Source: Jacaranda mimosifolia (lineage: Eukaryota; Streptophyta; Magnoliopsida; Lamiales; Bignoniaceae). Taken from it: a DNA stretch of 64,000 nucleotides. Shown here piece by piece: positions 12,301 through 23,274 of this stretch. Within the stretch, counting starts at the first letter, position 1. Every line of letters begins with the position of its first letter. A program made the position numbers and the translations under genes. The stretch is from assembly GCA_018894105.1 (NCBI GenBank), contig CM032117.1, positions 51,308,503 to 51,372,502 on the forward strand, given 5' to 3'. The notes under the pieces are model-generated. The model was not told the origin of the DNA. It was given only the letters and a program-made list of their open reading frames with translations, and searched no databases.

Positions 12301-15300
12301 GAAACCTGAGTAAGCCTAAACACTAGCGTTTATCTATCTGCAGCTGCAATTTGGGCTAACTGCCATCACTGTCAGAAATGGGTCGGCACTGGTTAAGATT
12401 GTGCATAAGGAGCAAATTTGCTGCCGTGCGGTTAGAGATAAGAACTGGCTTTGAGAGGGGTTGATGGACAAGGAGCCCTAGTGGCAAGGGTTCTCTAAGC
12501 TTGGTATAACATATTGGATAAAGGATAACTGGATAAACAAAGAAGCAATTTGTTTCTTGTCCATGACCAAAGTTCAAGGGAATCTGCGTTATACCGAAAG
12601 TTGAAAGAGGTTGGTTAATTTGAACATTGAAATAACATTTGACGGGCAAAGTTTAAGTGACATCTAAAGAAGATTAAGTGAAGCAGTGTAGAGGAAGTTC
12701 TTTAGAAGACCTGACATCAAGCAAGGTTAACACGAAAAGCTATCTGACCAAACGTTTAGCAGAAACAATTCACATAGACACAAAATACACATACAAGAGG
12801 AAGCCGTCCACGTGCACTTGCTCTTGCTAGGTCGGTTGGACCAGCATCCGCCTTTCCAGGATTTGCATTTTCAGATGCAACATCTTGCATCCCAACAGCT
12901 GCTGCAAGCTCTGGTGGAAGATCTGGATCATAATCCTAAATTTGACACCAAACCAAATGGAGAAGAATTGAGTCAAGTAGTCAACAAATTTTTTCAAGAA
13001 CGAAAAGCACCCCATAAATTCAAAATCTAATAATTAAATCATAGCAGATGAGGTACAATAACATATAGCCACATCAGACACTAAGATTACTTCCAAATGC
13101 AAAAACCACAAACTTACCTGTTCCGCCCTGCCACTTTCATAAACACGAATTTTGCTTTGCATTGTTGTCTCAAGTCGAAGTTGTTCCTAGAGATACCAAA
13201 TTCACTTCATTTAGCTTCCACTTTTCTAGAGATGGACAAGCACACACATTCACAGAGACTCTACGCATGCTATAAGAGGTACAAATTTGAGACTCAACCT
13301 ACCAGCTTTTTGCAGTAATCTTTCCAACTATCCTCATTCAAACCGAAGTTGAAAAAGTCCGAAATGTCTATGCCGGGAAGTTTCCACGGTTTTTCTTCAA
13401 AGCTATCAATATCAACTTCAAATATGGTCCTGAGAATATAAAGATGTTATAAGAACCTAGAATGAGAAAAAAAAATGCTACTCATAGAAAGGCACATTAT
13501 ATGAGCAACAATCAAATCACAAGAGAAATTATTAAACATCATATCAAACAATGGGCCTACTGCAAAACGTAGAGTTACAAAATCCTAGCTGTAAAAGGTT
13601 AGGTTTCTGTACCAATGTCCATAGTTAAGTTTCTTGCAGCTAAAGGGCTCCCCTGCTAAATATTTTAGTTGCACAAGAAGCATGACACAGCAATCCTCTC
13701 TCCCATTACTATTCCAAAAACTTGCTAAGATTATTCAAAAATCTGAATGGGAATGATCTTATGCTTTTTCAGGTGTGAAGTAGTCAACTTATTGTCAGTC
13801 ACTCGATCTCTGTGGATGACACGCTTCTGCTTTACGAAGCAGAGGAAATTATGAAACACCAGCTAGATATATGAGGAATGTATTGCTCATTTTCAAGGCC
13901 ATTTGTAGCCTGAAAATAAACATGCTTGAAAAGTGACCCAAGGGCAATAGGAGAGGGGTAGAATCTCCAATGACAAACTAAACTGGATTCTCCTCAACTC
14001 AAAAGGGTTATCACTACTACAATCCCCAGAGCCGTAGTTACTTTGTCTTGCTCGTATCCAATGAAGATGCACCATTCTTTCCCACTCCTGATCATTCATC
14101 TTCAGGGGAAAATCTATGAAAGAATATGAAGGCTTTCCAATGCTAGAACTACATGAATGAGTTCCCGTTCAGCATCTATTATTACCGATTCCAAAACTTC
14201 TAAGCAGTCTCCTGAACATGATGCAATCAGATCTAGACAGCTCTGATCTGAATATTCACAGCCACAGCCTTTGTCAAGCTCCCAAAGAGTTCCATCCAAA
14301 GCACGACCAAGGACCATATGGGACCAAGTACAACCCCATGATTCCAAGCCAGTTCAGGTAATGAAAACTTAGACCTTAGTACATCGATTTCTGATAACCA
14401 TGATTCAACCAACTTGATTGGCTTATTTCTTTGGGAAATGATGCAAAAAAATGTACCCGCACCCATTTCCTATTTTGTCTCTACTCATAAATTGTCTCCA
14501 CAGCATACAGCTTTTCTCAACCGTTGACTATATAGACATCCCAAAGACTGTTCACAAAGCACTAAATGCTAAGAATTGGACTTTTGCCATGACAGGAGAG
14601 ATGAATCACTAGAGAAGAATGGAACTTGAGATATGGTGGATCGACCAAAGAATCAAAAAATAGTTGGATACAAAAGGTTTGCCCCCTCAAAGACAAGGCT
14701 TATGGATCGCTAAACAGGTAAACAGCCTATTGGTTGTGAGGCTACATAAGGACTAATGGATGGACCATCAAGAAACATTCACTCTAGTAGCCCAAATGAA
14801 TATAGCAAGTGTTCTCTTGTCCTTAGCAGCTCACTTTAACTGGGATCTATAGCAATCCAACATCAAGAACGCACATCTACGCAGAGATCTGACACATGTT
14901 ATGTATGGAGCTACTACCAGACTTTGAGGGAAAGTTTAGACAAAACTACGGGTGTAAACGGATATTAAACGGATTGGATACACTGTTTTCATATTTGTAT
15001 CCGTTTTAACTTTTCAAATATTCGGATACGGATACGGATACGGATTTGACGGATATTTAAAAATAATATCCAAATTCGTATCCGTCAGATATCAGTCAGA
15101 TTCGGATATATCCGTATTCGATTATAATTATTTATATGTATTCATATTTTATTAAACTTATCCGTATTCGAATTATTGTATATTCATATTCGATGATAAT
15201 TATTTAGATATCCATTTACGAATATCCAAATACGTGAATCTATGAACCTATAGCAAATACATATTTTAATTAATAAAAGGAACTATATAATTTCATTAAA

Positions 15301-18300
15301 ATGAAAGCAATCAAACAAATAGCATAATTTTTAATTAATAATTGATTTTATAATTGATTATTAGTACTTATTAATAATAATAATGGTATTTAAGTATATT
15401 AATTATAAAGTTAACCAACAATAATTATGTTGACTAACTTTATTCTTCAATTTTTTTCTCTATATTACAATAATTTTTTAAATTTATTCTTTTTTCTTCC
15501 CAATTCTTCAATTATAATTTTTATATATAACTACATGGATTATGACGTTTTTATTGAAAAATATAAATAATATATTATTTAATAAATATATATTCGGATC
15601 AGATATTAAACGGATCGGATACACATTTACTATATTCGTATCCATTTATAATCGGATATCTACTAATTGAATACGGATAATATTTGCTTTAAACGGATGT
15701 GGATAAATTTTGTATAAACGAATACAAATGCGAACAGTAAACGAATTTTCGAATATCCATTTACAGTCAGAACAAAGTTTGCAGACTCAAGAAGGCACTC
15801 TAATGTCTGCAACAATAGAGCATCATTTGGTAGGTTCAGAAACATGATGCTAAGAAGAAGAGATAGACAGAGCTAAGAGGACTATACTCTCTTTGTCAAA
15901 CACACTAAAGAAGGTAAGCTCACTGCTTTTCTGTTGCACATGGAATCATGGATGATATTGTCGTTACTGAAGATGGTCAAAAAGCAAAAGTGCAAAACTA
16001 AAGGAACAATGGGCAAAAGAGTTTGAAGTCATAGATCTGGGAAGTTGCAATACTTCCTTGGGATTGAGTTGATATTCTAAACAATGATATTTGTATTATA
16101 AAAAAAAAGAATTGCTGAAAGAGGCGAGAAAGTTGGGATGTCGGGCTGCAACTGTTCTGATTGAACAAACTCACAAGCTTGGAGGAAATGAAGGTGGAAG
16201 TTTACAAGGGTCAATGTTAAAGGCTCCTGGTGCGACTAATTAATTTGTCTCGTACAAGAGCAGAGGTCACATGCACTGTTGTTGTACAGTTGTAGTCAGT
16301 CTATTCATGCATGACCCAAGGAAAGAAACCTGCAAGTTGGCATAGAATTTTGCAGCTTCTGAAGGCGACTCCAGGAAGAGGAATTCTATTCAAAGGGGCC
16401 GATGGCATAAGCATATATTCCATCTAGATCATGCAGGCCCTCTGACAGATAGAAGGTCTACTACTTATTCCCGTGTAATTTTCGGAGAAAATCTGTTTAC
16501 ATGTAGAAACAAGAAATAACCAGTGGTACCAAGATCCACTGCTGAAGCTGAATTTAGAGCAATGGTTCATGGGATTTGTGAATTATTATGGTTAAGAATC
16601 AAACTATATTTAAGAGTTTGTTTTCTTAAGGAAACTAGACCATTGGTACATAGAGTACGTCGTACTAGTACCATGAGTGATATCATTTTTGAGCCTATTC
16701 TACAGAAAGTCCATCTGACTTCGAAGTTCTTTAGTGCAAAGTGTCTTTTAATCTGCCCTAAATTTGAGACTACACCCATGATCTACCTCCAAATTTATGT
16801 TTATCAAATTCTCCCAAAGAAAAACCCATTCAGTAAGAATAAATTATCTTACTTGTGTGATGGAAGAGTGAAATCCAATCCACTTCCATAGCCACGACCT
16901 GCTGGATTAACTCCCCAAGCAGGCATTCCATAACCAGGATGAAAGCCCTTCTGCATGGGCAAAGCGCCTTTTATTCCTGCTGGTCGCCAATCACCTCTTC
17001 CACGTCCAGCTAGAGGGCCCATGTTGGCAGGTGGACGAACTTGACCCGGGATTCCTCCAGTAGTTGCAGGAGCTGCACCAGGCAAAGGCGCTGCACCAGG
17101 TCTCACATACTGAGAGTTCCCCCCAGACGGAAAGAGAGGAAGGAACAGAAAATAAATCAGGGTTAATAATCAAAGAAATAGCAAAAGGAATTATAAGGAA
17201 AAGCTTCTGAGCAGATAATCATAGCTAGAAGCAGCCAGACATATTTTATATATATATGAAAAAGGAAGAATCAGCAACATAGTATATGCGTTAAATCAAA
17301 TTTTCAAATCAAACTCATGTTTCAGCATGTAAAGCAGAAATGTTTTGGAAGAGAAACTAGGCAATCAAGAAGGTAATAGAGTGAATATAAATAAAAGGAA
17401 AAGTCTTTCTTGTTCAACAAACCATCTCATCACCAGGGAGTAATGGCTAGAATAATTTTCCATTACAGAATAATACGTAACTGCAATAAAATGTAAATCT
17501 GCCTACAGTGTTCAAAGTAAGATTTGACACAATAAAGTGAAGATAGGAGGATAAATATTATACCACTGTAGCTTCTAAAAGATCAAGCAGAGAATATAAT
17601 CCCTCACATAGAAATTAGGAAGTATACTTCGATGTTCTCACTTCCATGCTTAAATAGATAAATAACTGTATAAGGAAATTGCCACTTCTTGATTACTCAA
17701 ATTTTTACACACATCACCTAGTCATACAGCTTAAAATCTTGAAAAGTAAATCACCGTTAGCAAGCACAGTCACAAGCTCCCATCATTTGAAGTCAAGCAA
17801 TATGCCACATTAGTCTTTCATAAAGCATGTGTATTCTTGAGTAATGCGGAGTCATTCATAATGATTACCCATTATAGGGGGAGAATGAGGCTCGTTCTAG
17901 ATAATGAATTGGAGTTTGCTCAAAAACCTCTTCCTCATGCTGAGGGCCAGCAATGACCAAGTACCCTTGTACTAGAAATGCCTAAAAGAGTCTGGCATAC
18001 CAGACTATCCTAGCGCATTTCAAAGACCCTTTTGGATAACATGGCACAAAAAATAGCACAATCAAAGACAACGTCGCATAATTGAAGCCCCATTAATCCT
18101 GCATTCTGCATATTCCCATGCTTTTTTTCTTCAATTTCTCATCTAAGTCTATTTGGGAAAAAAGTTATATACTGAGAAATGCTCTCAGAGAGGAGGATCC
18201 AAAAGATTTGTCATCCTTCAATATGTTCATAAACTTGCTAAAGCATATCATATGAATGTACTTGACAAGACCCATGAGCTCCGTAGTCCAACAACTTTTC

Positions 18301-19655
18301 GGACCTCAAAATTTTCTGTCAGATATTTGTAAATTTTTATGTAAAGAAGCATTCAGAATTCAACCTCATTACAAAACAAGCACCACGAACCTAAAGAAAG
18401 AAAGAAACAATCCGTGAAGAAAATAAGTAACTTCATTAACAAATGAAAGATCAAAATCAGTACAATTTAGTATTCCATAACCATGACACAAAAGCTCATC
18501 CACAACATTACTGGTCGCCTTTTGTGTCACTAGTATCCACAATTTCACTATGTTAGAACTACAATTGCAGCTAGAATACAATTTACACTCGAAGTTCTCA
18601 TCAAACAAGATGCTCACCTTGAACTGTGAATGGAATGGATGATGGTACACATGATTGCTGTAAGAAATCTTTGGCTGCACTGCTGCTGGAGCAGCACTGC
18701 CTCCCCCTGCAGTTGCCTTTGCAGCATCACCCAAATCCTTCTCCCCATCTGCTCCAGGACCCCCTTCCTCGCCACCCCAATCTTGCTCCTCCATCATCGT
18801 GGGCGGCTGGTGGCCCACATCACCGCTATCCGGGAGAATTACCAATGGTTCTCCATCCTCATCATCCTCATCAATCACTCCCGGCATCCTCTCCATCCCC
18901 ATTGGTCCATGGTTGTCATCATTCAACACTATCTGCAGATCATCTTCACTCTCCTCACTCTCCCAATCATCCTCAAAATTTGAACTCCTGGGATTCTCCA
19001 ATCTTCCCGAGAGCCCTGGAATCATCTGCTCGGCACCCATTTCATCAGCCAAACTTTCACTGACGAAATTGACATTATTTTCCTTTCGGGTTGCAGAAAT
19101 ATACATACTGTCCTCTTTGTTTATAAAATTATCGTCTTTCTCAACCAAGTCCTCTTCTTTATTTTCCCTTTCTTCCACCAAGATATTGATATCATCATCA
19201 TCCTCCATGAAATTCGAACCCCCAGATGCCTTCTGCGGTAATTTCACACCCTCACCCTTCTCCAAAACCCTAGCTTCAAAACCCGAACCATCGCCTCCAT
19301 TTCCAGCTAAGCTATCAATCCTCGAAGCCTCTAAATTCGAATCCAAATTCAAATCAAAGCCCCTCGATACGGGTAAGGTTTTTTCGTGAATCGGAGCATT
19401 CAAGTTCCGACCAAGGGCAGAACTGGGATTCAAGTTCGAATTCGAACTCGAATTCTTGAAGTTTGGATCTCCGTAGAGAATCTCCTCATCGTCGCTGTTG
19501 ATGTTCAGATCGATCCGGCGGCTCTGTGACGAGGACGCCTTGCCGGCGGCTGCAGGGGCGCTATGTTCTTCACGCTGTGGCTGAGACGGCGGCTGAGACG
19601 TGAGGGGGCGGAGGACATCTGTGTAAAGATCTCCGAACTCATCATCGTCTTCCAT
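5832..19655 (-). CDS. FIPS5: Fip1-type cleavage/polyadenylation factor FIPS5 (whole gene, spliced)
   Basis: Plant homologue of yeast Fip1, the CPSF subunit that connects poly(A) polymerase with the mRNA cleavage machinery in the nucleus. Minus-strand exons read by eye: 19655-18618, 17109-16853, 13429-13303, 13186-13118, 12935-12795, 12042-11941, 11828-11527 (or to 11511), 10860-9175 and 6359-5832. They keep phase except at one junction. The start [18 protein letters not shown], the Fip1 core [19 protein letters not shown] and the end [12 protein letters not shown] all match the plant family. Predicted length is about 1,416 aa, longer than Arabidopsis FIPS5 (about 1,200 aa from memory), mostly because of the charged domain in exon 8. 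The gene is divergent from TRAPPC5. The junction of exons 7 and 8 is unresolved: the best donor (after 11527) leaves two bases over, while the exon 8 acceptor fits phase 0. Identity is very secure; exact borders less so. Confidence 0.95.
9175..10860 (-). CDS. FIPS5: FIPS5 exon 8: long charged Arg/Asp/Glu-rich domain
   Basis: 562 codons open in one frame from [18 protein letters not shown] to GGQISET at an ACG|GTATGT donor. The composition is dominated by Arg, Asp, Glu, Lys, His and Ser, with many RDRDD, RRDRE and [17 protein letters not shown] stretches. This mixed-charge, RE/RD-like domain is typical of plant Fip1 homologues and of splicing and 3'-end factors, and it is probably disordered. 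The acceptor is TTATAG|AAGGTT in phase 0. Long open frames on the plus strand over the same bases are antisense shadows of the biased codons. Confidence 0.92.
11527..12042 (-). CDS. FIPS5: FIPS5 exons 6-7
   Basis: Exon 6 (12042-11941, 34 codons) encodes [18 protein letters not shown] and [16 protein letters not shown]. Exon 7 (11828-11527) continues [16 protein letters not shown] and ends near VPHEER. Exon 7 has two possible donors: GAGAG|GTACAT after 11527 (good consensus, phase 2) or TCT|GTATAA after 11511 (weaker, but phase 0, which fits exon 8). No convincing extra exon was found in 11510-10861, because the candidate frame around 11500-11420 runs into a TGA. Confidence 0.8.
12795..13429 (-). 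CDS. FIPS5: FIPS5 exons 3-5: Fip1 motif
   Basis: Three short exons (13429-13303, 13186-13118, 12935-12795) join in phase. They encode [19 protein letters not shown], then [20 protein letters not shown], then [20 protein letters not shown] and [15 protein letters not shown]. This is the Fip1 family core, the part that docks to the CPSF30 zinc fingers in known structures. All six splice ends are canonical: for example CTG|GTAGGT, CTCTAG|GAACA, CAG|GTAAGT, TTTAG|GATTA and CTT|GTATGT. Confidence 0.95.
13770..13990 (+). pseudogene. LINE (L1-type) reverse transcriptase scrap in FIPS5 intron 2
   Basis: Conceptual translation on the plus strand gives a degraded DDTLL-type motif followed by a segment resembling the SGLKIN block that comes after it in L1 reverse transcriptases. 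Frames are broken within about 150 bases. Short and weak; it could be another reverse transcriptase remnant. Confidence 0.4.
13893..14466 (-). pseudogene. Unidentified coding-like fragment between LINE and Copia debris
   Basis: Three overlapping minus-strand frames (13893-14099, 14114-14347, 14233-14466) give non-low-complexity peptides, for example [20 protein letters not shown] and [19 protein letters not shown], unlike the surrounding intron. They lie between a LINE-like scrap and a Copia fragment, so a captured or retroposed gene piece is possible. I do not recognise the family. Chance open frames remain possible. Confidence 0.25.
14500..16790 (+). pseudogene. Decayed Copia pol fragment (RT to RNase H), antisense inside FIPS5 intron 2
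   Basis: Plus-strand conceptual translation follows the Copia pol order. A linker before RT ([17 protein letters not shown]) lies at about 14555-14610 and an RT start ([11 protein letters not shown]) at about 14770. An RT palm region with broken frames lies at about 15770-16080, and an RNase H tail, [20 protein letters not shown], at 16528-16587. Many stops and frameshifts. A hAT-like MITE (about 14947-15768) splits it, so the MITE is younger. No LTRs were found. The insertion sits in an intron and opposes the host gene, so it need not harm FIPS5. Confidence 0.8.
14947..15768. mobile_element. hAT-like MITE nested in the intronic Copia fragment
   Basis: The left end TACGGGTGTAAACGGATATT and the right end (reverse complement, CTGTAAATGGATATTCG) form imperfect inverted termini. 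The sub-terminal part repeats CGGATACGGATACGGAT, and the inside is AT-rich and non-coding. It interrupts a Copia reverse transcriptase reading that resumes afterwards. Flanks GACAAAAC and GAACAAAG could be a decayed 8-bp target duplication. Right end uncertain by a few bases. Confidence 0.65.
16853..17109 (-). CDS. FIPS5: FIPS5 exon 2: Pro/Gly-rich and RGRG segment
   Basis: 257 bases in phase after exon 1: [11 protein letters not shown] at the start, [10 protein letters not shown] in the middle and [12 protein letters not shown] at the end, split at CACAA|GTAAGA. The acceptor is CTCAG|TATGTG. The GRGRG piece may be a target for arginine methylation or RNA contact (inference). Intron 2 after it is 3.4 kb and full of transposon debris. 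Confidence 0.92.
18618..19655 (-). CDS. FIPS5: FIPS5 exon 1: start codon and acidic N-terminal region
   Basis: 346 codons, opening with [15 protein letters not shown] and ending with [10 protein letters not shown] exactly at an AAG|GTGAGC donor. The region is rich in Asp, Glu and Ser with runs such as EDDDD and DDEDGE. Such acidic, probably disordered N-termini are typical of Fip1 proteins and in yeast contact poly(A) polymerase. The segment before the donor ([17 protein letters not shown]) is strongly conserved in plants. The ATG at 19655-19653 is chosen because the family begins with this acidic DE/GDLYTDV block. Confidence 0.95.
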
Positions 19656-21030
19656 GTGCGTGGGCGCTTGAGCTACACAGAAAAGGAAAGGGTTTTGAGC
19701 AAGGGAAAGTTTAATGGAGACAGTGAAAATTTATATTGTAGAGAGGAAAAATTAGATAGTGCGCATGGGGAGAGAATGACACAAGCTAAATAATACTTGG
19801 ATTTTTTTCACCGTTTAAAATAACCCAGAGCTGAATGGTTTTACCACGCTACTACGCCTTTTTGAGAAAAAGCGTCAAAAATGCACAGTCTTGGAGGCTG
19901 TTTGCTTCTTTTGAAATGGAATTTTTGGACTTGGAACTTTTCCTTTTTTTTTTTTTTTTTGAACATCTTTTTTATTAAAAATACCATTCATTTTTATTTT
20001 TAAATATAACTTAATATTTTATATTAGATTCATTGAAATTAATTAAATATGACAGAGAGTATCCATAAATTACTCTAAAACTATTGAAATATACACATGC
20101 TATCAAAAATCACATTTTTCACCATAAATTTATAAGTTAATTAGTTTTTGAATTCTATACATATCCTACTTATCATTTGCATTAATTATCCTAACAATTT
20201 TTTTACTTTTACACGAAAGTCAATTATAACTTTTTTTAATTGACAAAATGCTAAAAAATTAAAAAACTATATAGGATGAAAACAATCGAGCAGTATCTTT
20301 TCATCATATTAAATAAAAATATTTAAAATTACTACACCACTTTTGGTTCTTATGCATTATAAATTTGGTATCCCCTTTTATTGAATGAAATAAAATGTGA
20401 TTACGCTTATTTGTGATTTAACCTACATTGATTAAATTGCGCTTGAATAAAAAAAAATATATTTACATCTGTATACTATGCAAAGGCTGTCGTTTGATCA
20501 TTATTACTTAATTTTAACCAAATATTAATTTTTTATGGTTTTTAAGCTTTTAAATTATGAATAAATATGCTAATTGGTTGGTGAGCATTAAATTACCATA
20601 TTTGAAGTTCTCAAAACATCTTTGAATTATGTTCAATAATTTATTCCCATGTTTTACGATTTTCAAAATTCAATTTTCATAATTGTTGATTATCATATGT
20701 TATATTTACATATGTATATGTTTAACAAAATTATATTAATTAATTAATAACTAGCTAAAGAATATATTTATATTATGTAGTATAAGAATGTGTGTTTGAC
20801 TCCAATTCTGCCCATTTTGAGCAAATTCTAATTCTTAATATTTTAAAAAAACTTCTTAATTTTCTTTTTAATTACTCATAAATGCATTTGATGGTTTTTG
20901 TGTTTTTACTTTTATTCCTTATCATTAGTCATGCATGTATGCCTTTTATGAGTTTGTAACATAAAATTAATTAGGCAAACAAATAAAATAATGATAAATT
21001 AAAATAAGATATTACACGTTAATATCTTTA
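19656..21030. other. FIPS5 5' flank and AT-rich intergenic DNA
   Basis: The first 150 bases upstream of the FIPS5 ATG probably hold its 5' leader and promoter; I cannot place the start site. From 19900 the DNA is AT-rich with T and A runs (19948-19960) and no coding potential that I recognise. Confidence 0.55.
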
Positions 21031-21892
21031 GGGCTTGTTAGCTTCACATGATAAGGCATGATAGATACATTTTCAAGCCTTGTCTTTTGTTTGCTTCACA
21101 TTTTTATGGTCAATGACCTTTGCGGCTTGACATGGTATCATGGGCCAAGTTAGTTTATATTTTCATCCTTCTAAATCTGATATGATAAGGAATAAAAAGT
21201 CATTCTTACCCCTCAAATGAAAATCCTAACCATCATTTTGGAAATTTACCTTCTTAGAAGTTAGGACATTTTGGACATTACAAAGTGTAATCATATTGAG
21301 CAATCCTGCCAGCTAAATATTATATAGTGTCAAATGTGGGATATCACCAATTTCTAAAATCAAATCAAACAATAGATTACATTGGATTGGATACCATTTA
21401 TAGCTTATTTATCATTAGGGCTTGTTTGCTTGGGCATATAAGATTGGGAGTGATCAATATGCTAGTGATACATAAGCTATAAATGGTATCCAAAATCATG
21501 TAATCTATTGTTTGCTTAAATTTTAGAAATTAGTGATATCACATGCTTAATACTATCTAATGTTTGGTTGGCAATATTTGTTCAATGTGATTATACTTTG
21601 TAATGTCCAAAATGACATAACTTTTAAGAAGGTAAATTTCTAAAATTTGGCAAAAGGCATTGAGGATAGGGTTTTTATGAGGGTAAGAATGTTATTTTCA
21701 TTTTTTATCAGATCAAATTTAAAAAGATGCAAAATGGATCAAGCCAAGGTGGCTTGATCCATAAATCAGCCTGACCCATGATACCATATTGGGCCACAAA
21801 ATGTATCATGGGCCATAAAAATATGAAGCAAACAAAGAGATAAAGTTTGAAAATTGATTTATCAAACTTTATCCAATTAAGCCAACAAGCCC
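21031..21892. repeat. Foldback repeat A, TTA-flanked (Tourist/Harbinger style ends)
   Basis: The ends GGGCTTGTTAGCTT and (reverse complement) GGGCTTGTTGGCTT are both flanked by TTA, the target duplication of PIF/Harbinger elements. Most of the left half is an inverted copy of the right half. For example, the block around 21240-21300 (TTACCTTCTTAGAAGTTAGG) reappears reversed around 21600-21645, and TTGGATACCATTTATAGC near 21389 pairs with its complement near 21470. The whole can form a hairpin with arms of about 370-400 bases. It interleaves with repeat B. Confidence 0.75.
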
Positions 21893-21940
21893 TTAGTATG
21901 TGAATCTTACCTAATCCTATATGTCTAAGCAAACAAGTCC
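21418..21940. mobile_element. Tourist-like element B, TTA-flanked
   Basis: The left end GGGCTTGTTTGCTTGGGCATAT and right end (reverse complement, GGACTTGTTTGCTTAGACATAT) match over about 20 bases, and both are flanked by TTA. A related, more decayed copy lies at 62611-62932. Non-coding. It overlaps repeat A in an interleaved way. Confidence 0.7.
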
Positions 21941-22129
21941 TTAAGGTATTTGAATTGGTTTGTATAATAAAAAATAAAAAGTACCTATAAATAATCTAGA
22001 AATAAAAATCAATGGAAATTATTATCCTAAAATTACTCAATGTGATTAGCTAGGTATAATTCAAGAGAATAGCTACTATTTATATGAAATAAAGTGCCAA
22101 ATATTTGGCTGGATTTATTTAGTCATACT

Positions 22130-23266
22130 TAGGGGTGTTAAAAAAAATCAAAATTGATCGAAAACCAAAGTTCGATTCGGTTCGGTTCAATTTTTTCGCT
22201 TGGTTAATCGAACCAAATTTTTTTTATTTTTGGTTAAACCGAACCGAAAACTGAACTTTTTAAGTTTAAATGTAATTTTTCAAATAATGTAAATGTTAAT
22301 GTACTTTTAAGTTTTTGGGATAGATAAAAGGAAATTTTCGATAAAGTGAAATAATTGAGAAAAAAAGAAGTAAAATTGGAGAACAAAAAATAAAAGTATA
22401 TTGTCTTTATTTTATAAAATATAATTGATTTTATCATCTTATTACTAAACATAGCACAATATTTATTAAAAACCTTATGTTTTATAAATAGTATAGATAT
22501 TAATATATGACATATTGACATATAATTATGATACATGAATAATTATGATACCAAGAGAAAAAAAAAAAAAAAAAAAAGATAGATGATTATGAGTTTTTTA
22601 TTGTATGAACTAATACATATTACATATAAAAAATAAATGATTATGATTTAAATAGCAAAAAATGGGATATGAAAAGAAAATTAATTTTTTTTAATTAATT
22701 AATTAAACTTGTATATTATAGGATATATTGATGAGTAAAATTGAAATTTCAGTTTTAATTGCAAACTACAAGATTGGATCCTATTCATGTGATATAGATA
22801 TAGTACTAGTGGTATATAATGTACTGTATGTACATTGCATATGCTGACCACCAATAAAGATGTTATCTATATTATTATGAAAACAAAGATTGTTCATTGT
22901 TTTGTGTTTAAAATATAGTTAAAACTAATATAGTTTGAAAGATAAAGTGGTGAATTCCAAAATTATAAAATAAACTTTTTATTACTATAGAAATAAGCAA
23001 TCCAATTCAAATTTTTTACCTAAAACTAAAATCAAACTTTTTTTATCACACAAATTTTTATCATAATTTTTGGTGACAAAAGAAAGAAAATAATGTTGAA
23101 CCAGTTCGGTTTCGGTTTGATGAAACTAAAAATGAACCGGTTTTTCAATTAAAAACAGAAATCGAACCTAGTTCAGTTTGATTTTCGATTAAAATTTTTG
23201 AGAAATCGAAATTTTTGATTAACCGACCAAATCGTTCGGTCAGTTAAACCCGAATGCAGAGCTCCA
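22130..23266. mobile_element. Non-autonomous hAT element with perfect 8-bp target duplication
   Basis: GTCATACT occurs directly before (22122-22129) and after (23267-23274) the element. The ends are TAGGGGTGTTAAAAA on the left and, reading inward from the right, TGGAGCTCTGCATTCGGG. Sub-terminal repeats of the GGTTCGGTT type, typical of plant hAT MITEs, lie at both ends (around 22180 and 23105). The interior is AT-rich without transposase. Confidence 0.85.
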
Positions 23267-23274
23267 GTCATACT

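Noticed and set aside
18626..19389. Plus-strand frames of 117-196 codons opposite FIPS5 exon 1
   Set aside because: Antisense to the acidic exon (Asp/Glu/Ser codons read as Ser/Leu/Pro); no family similarity.
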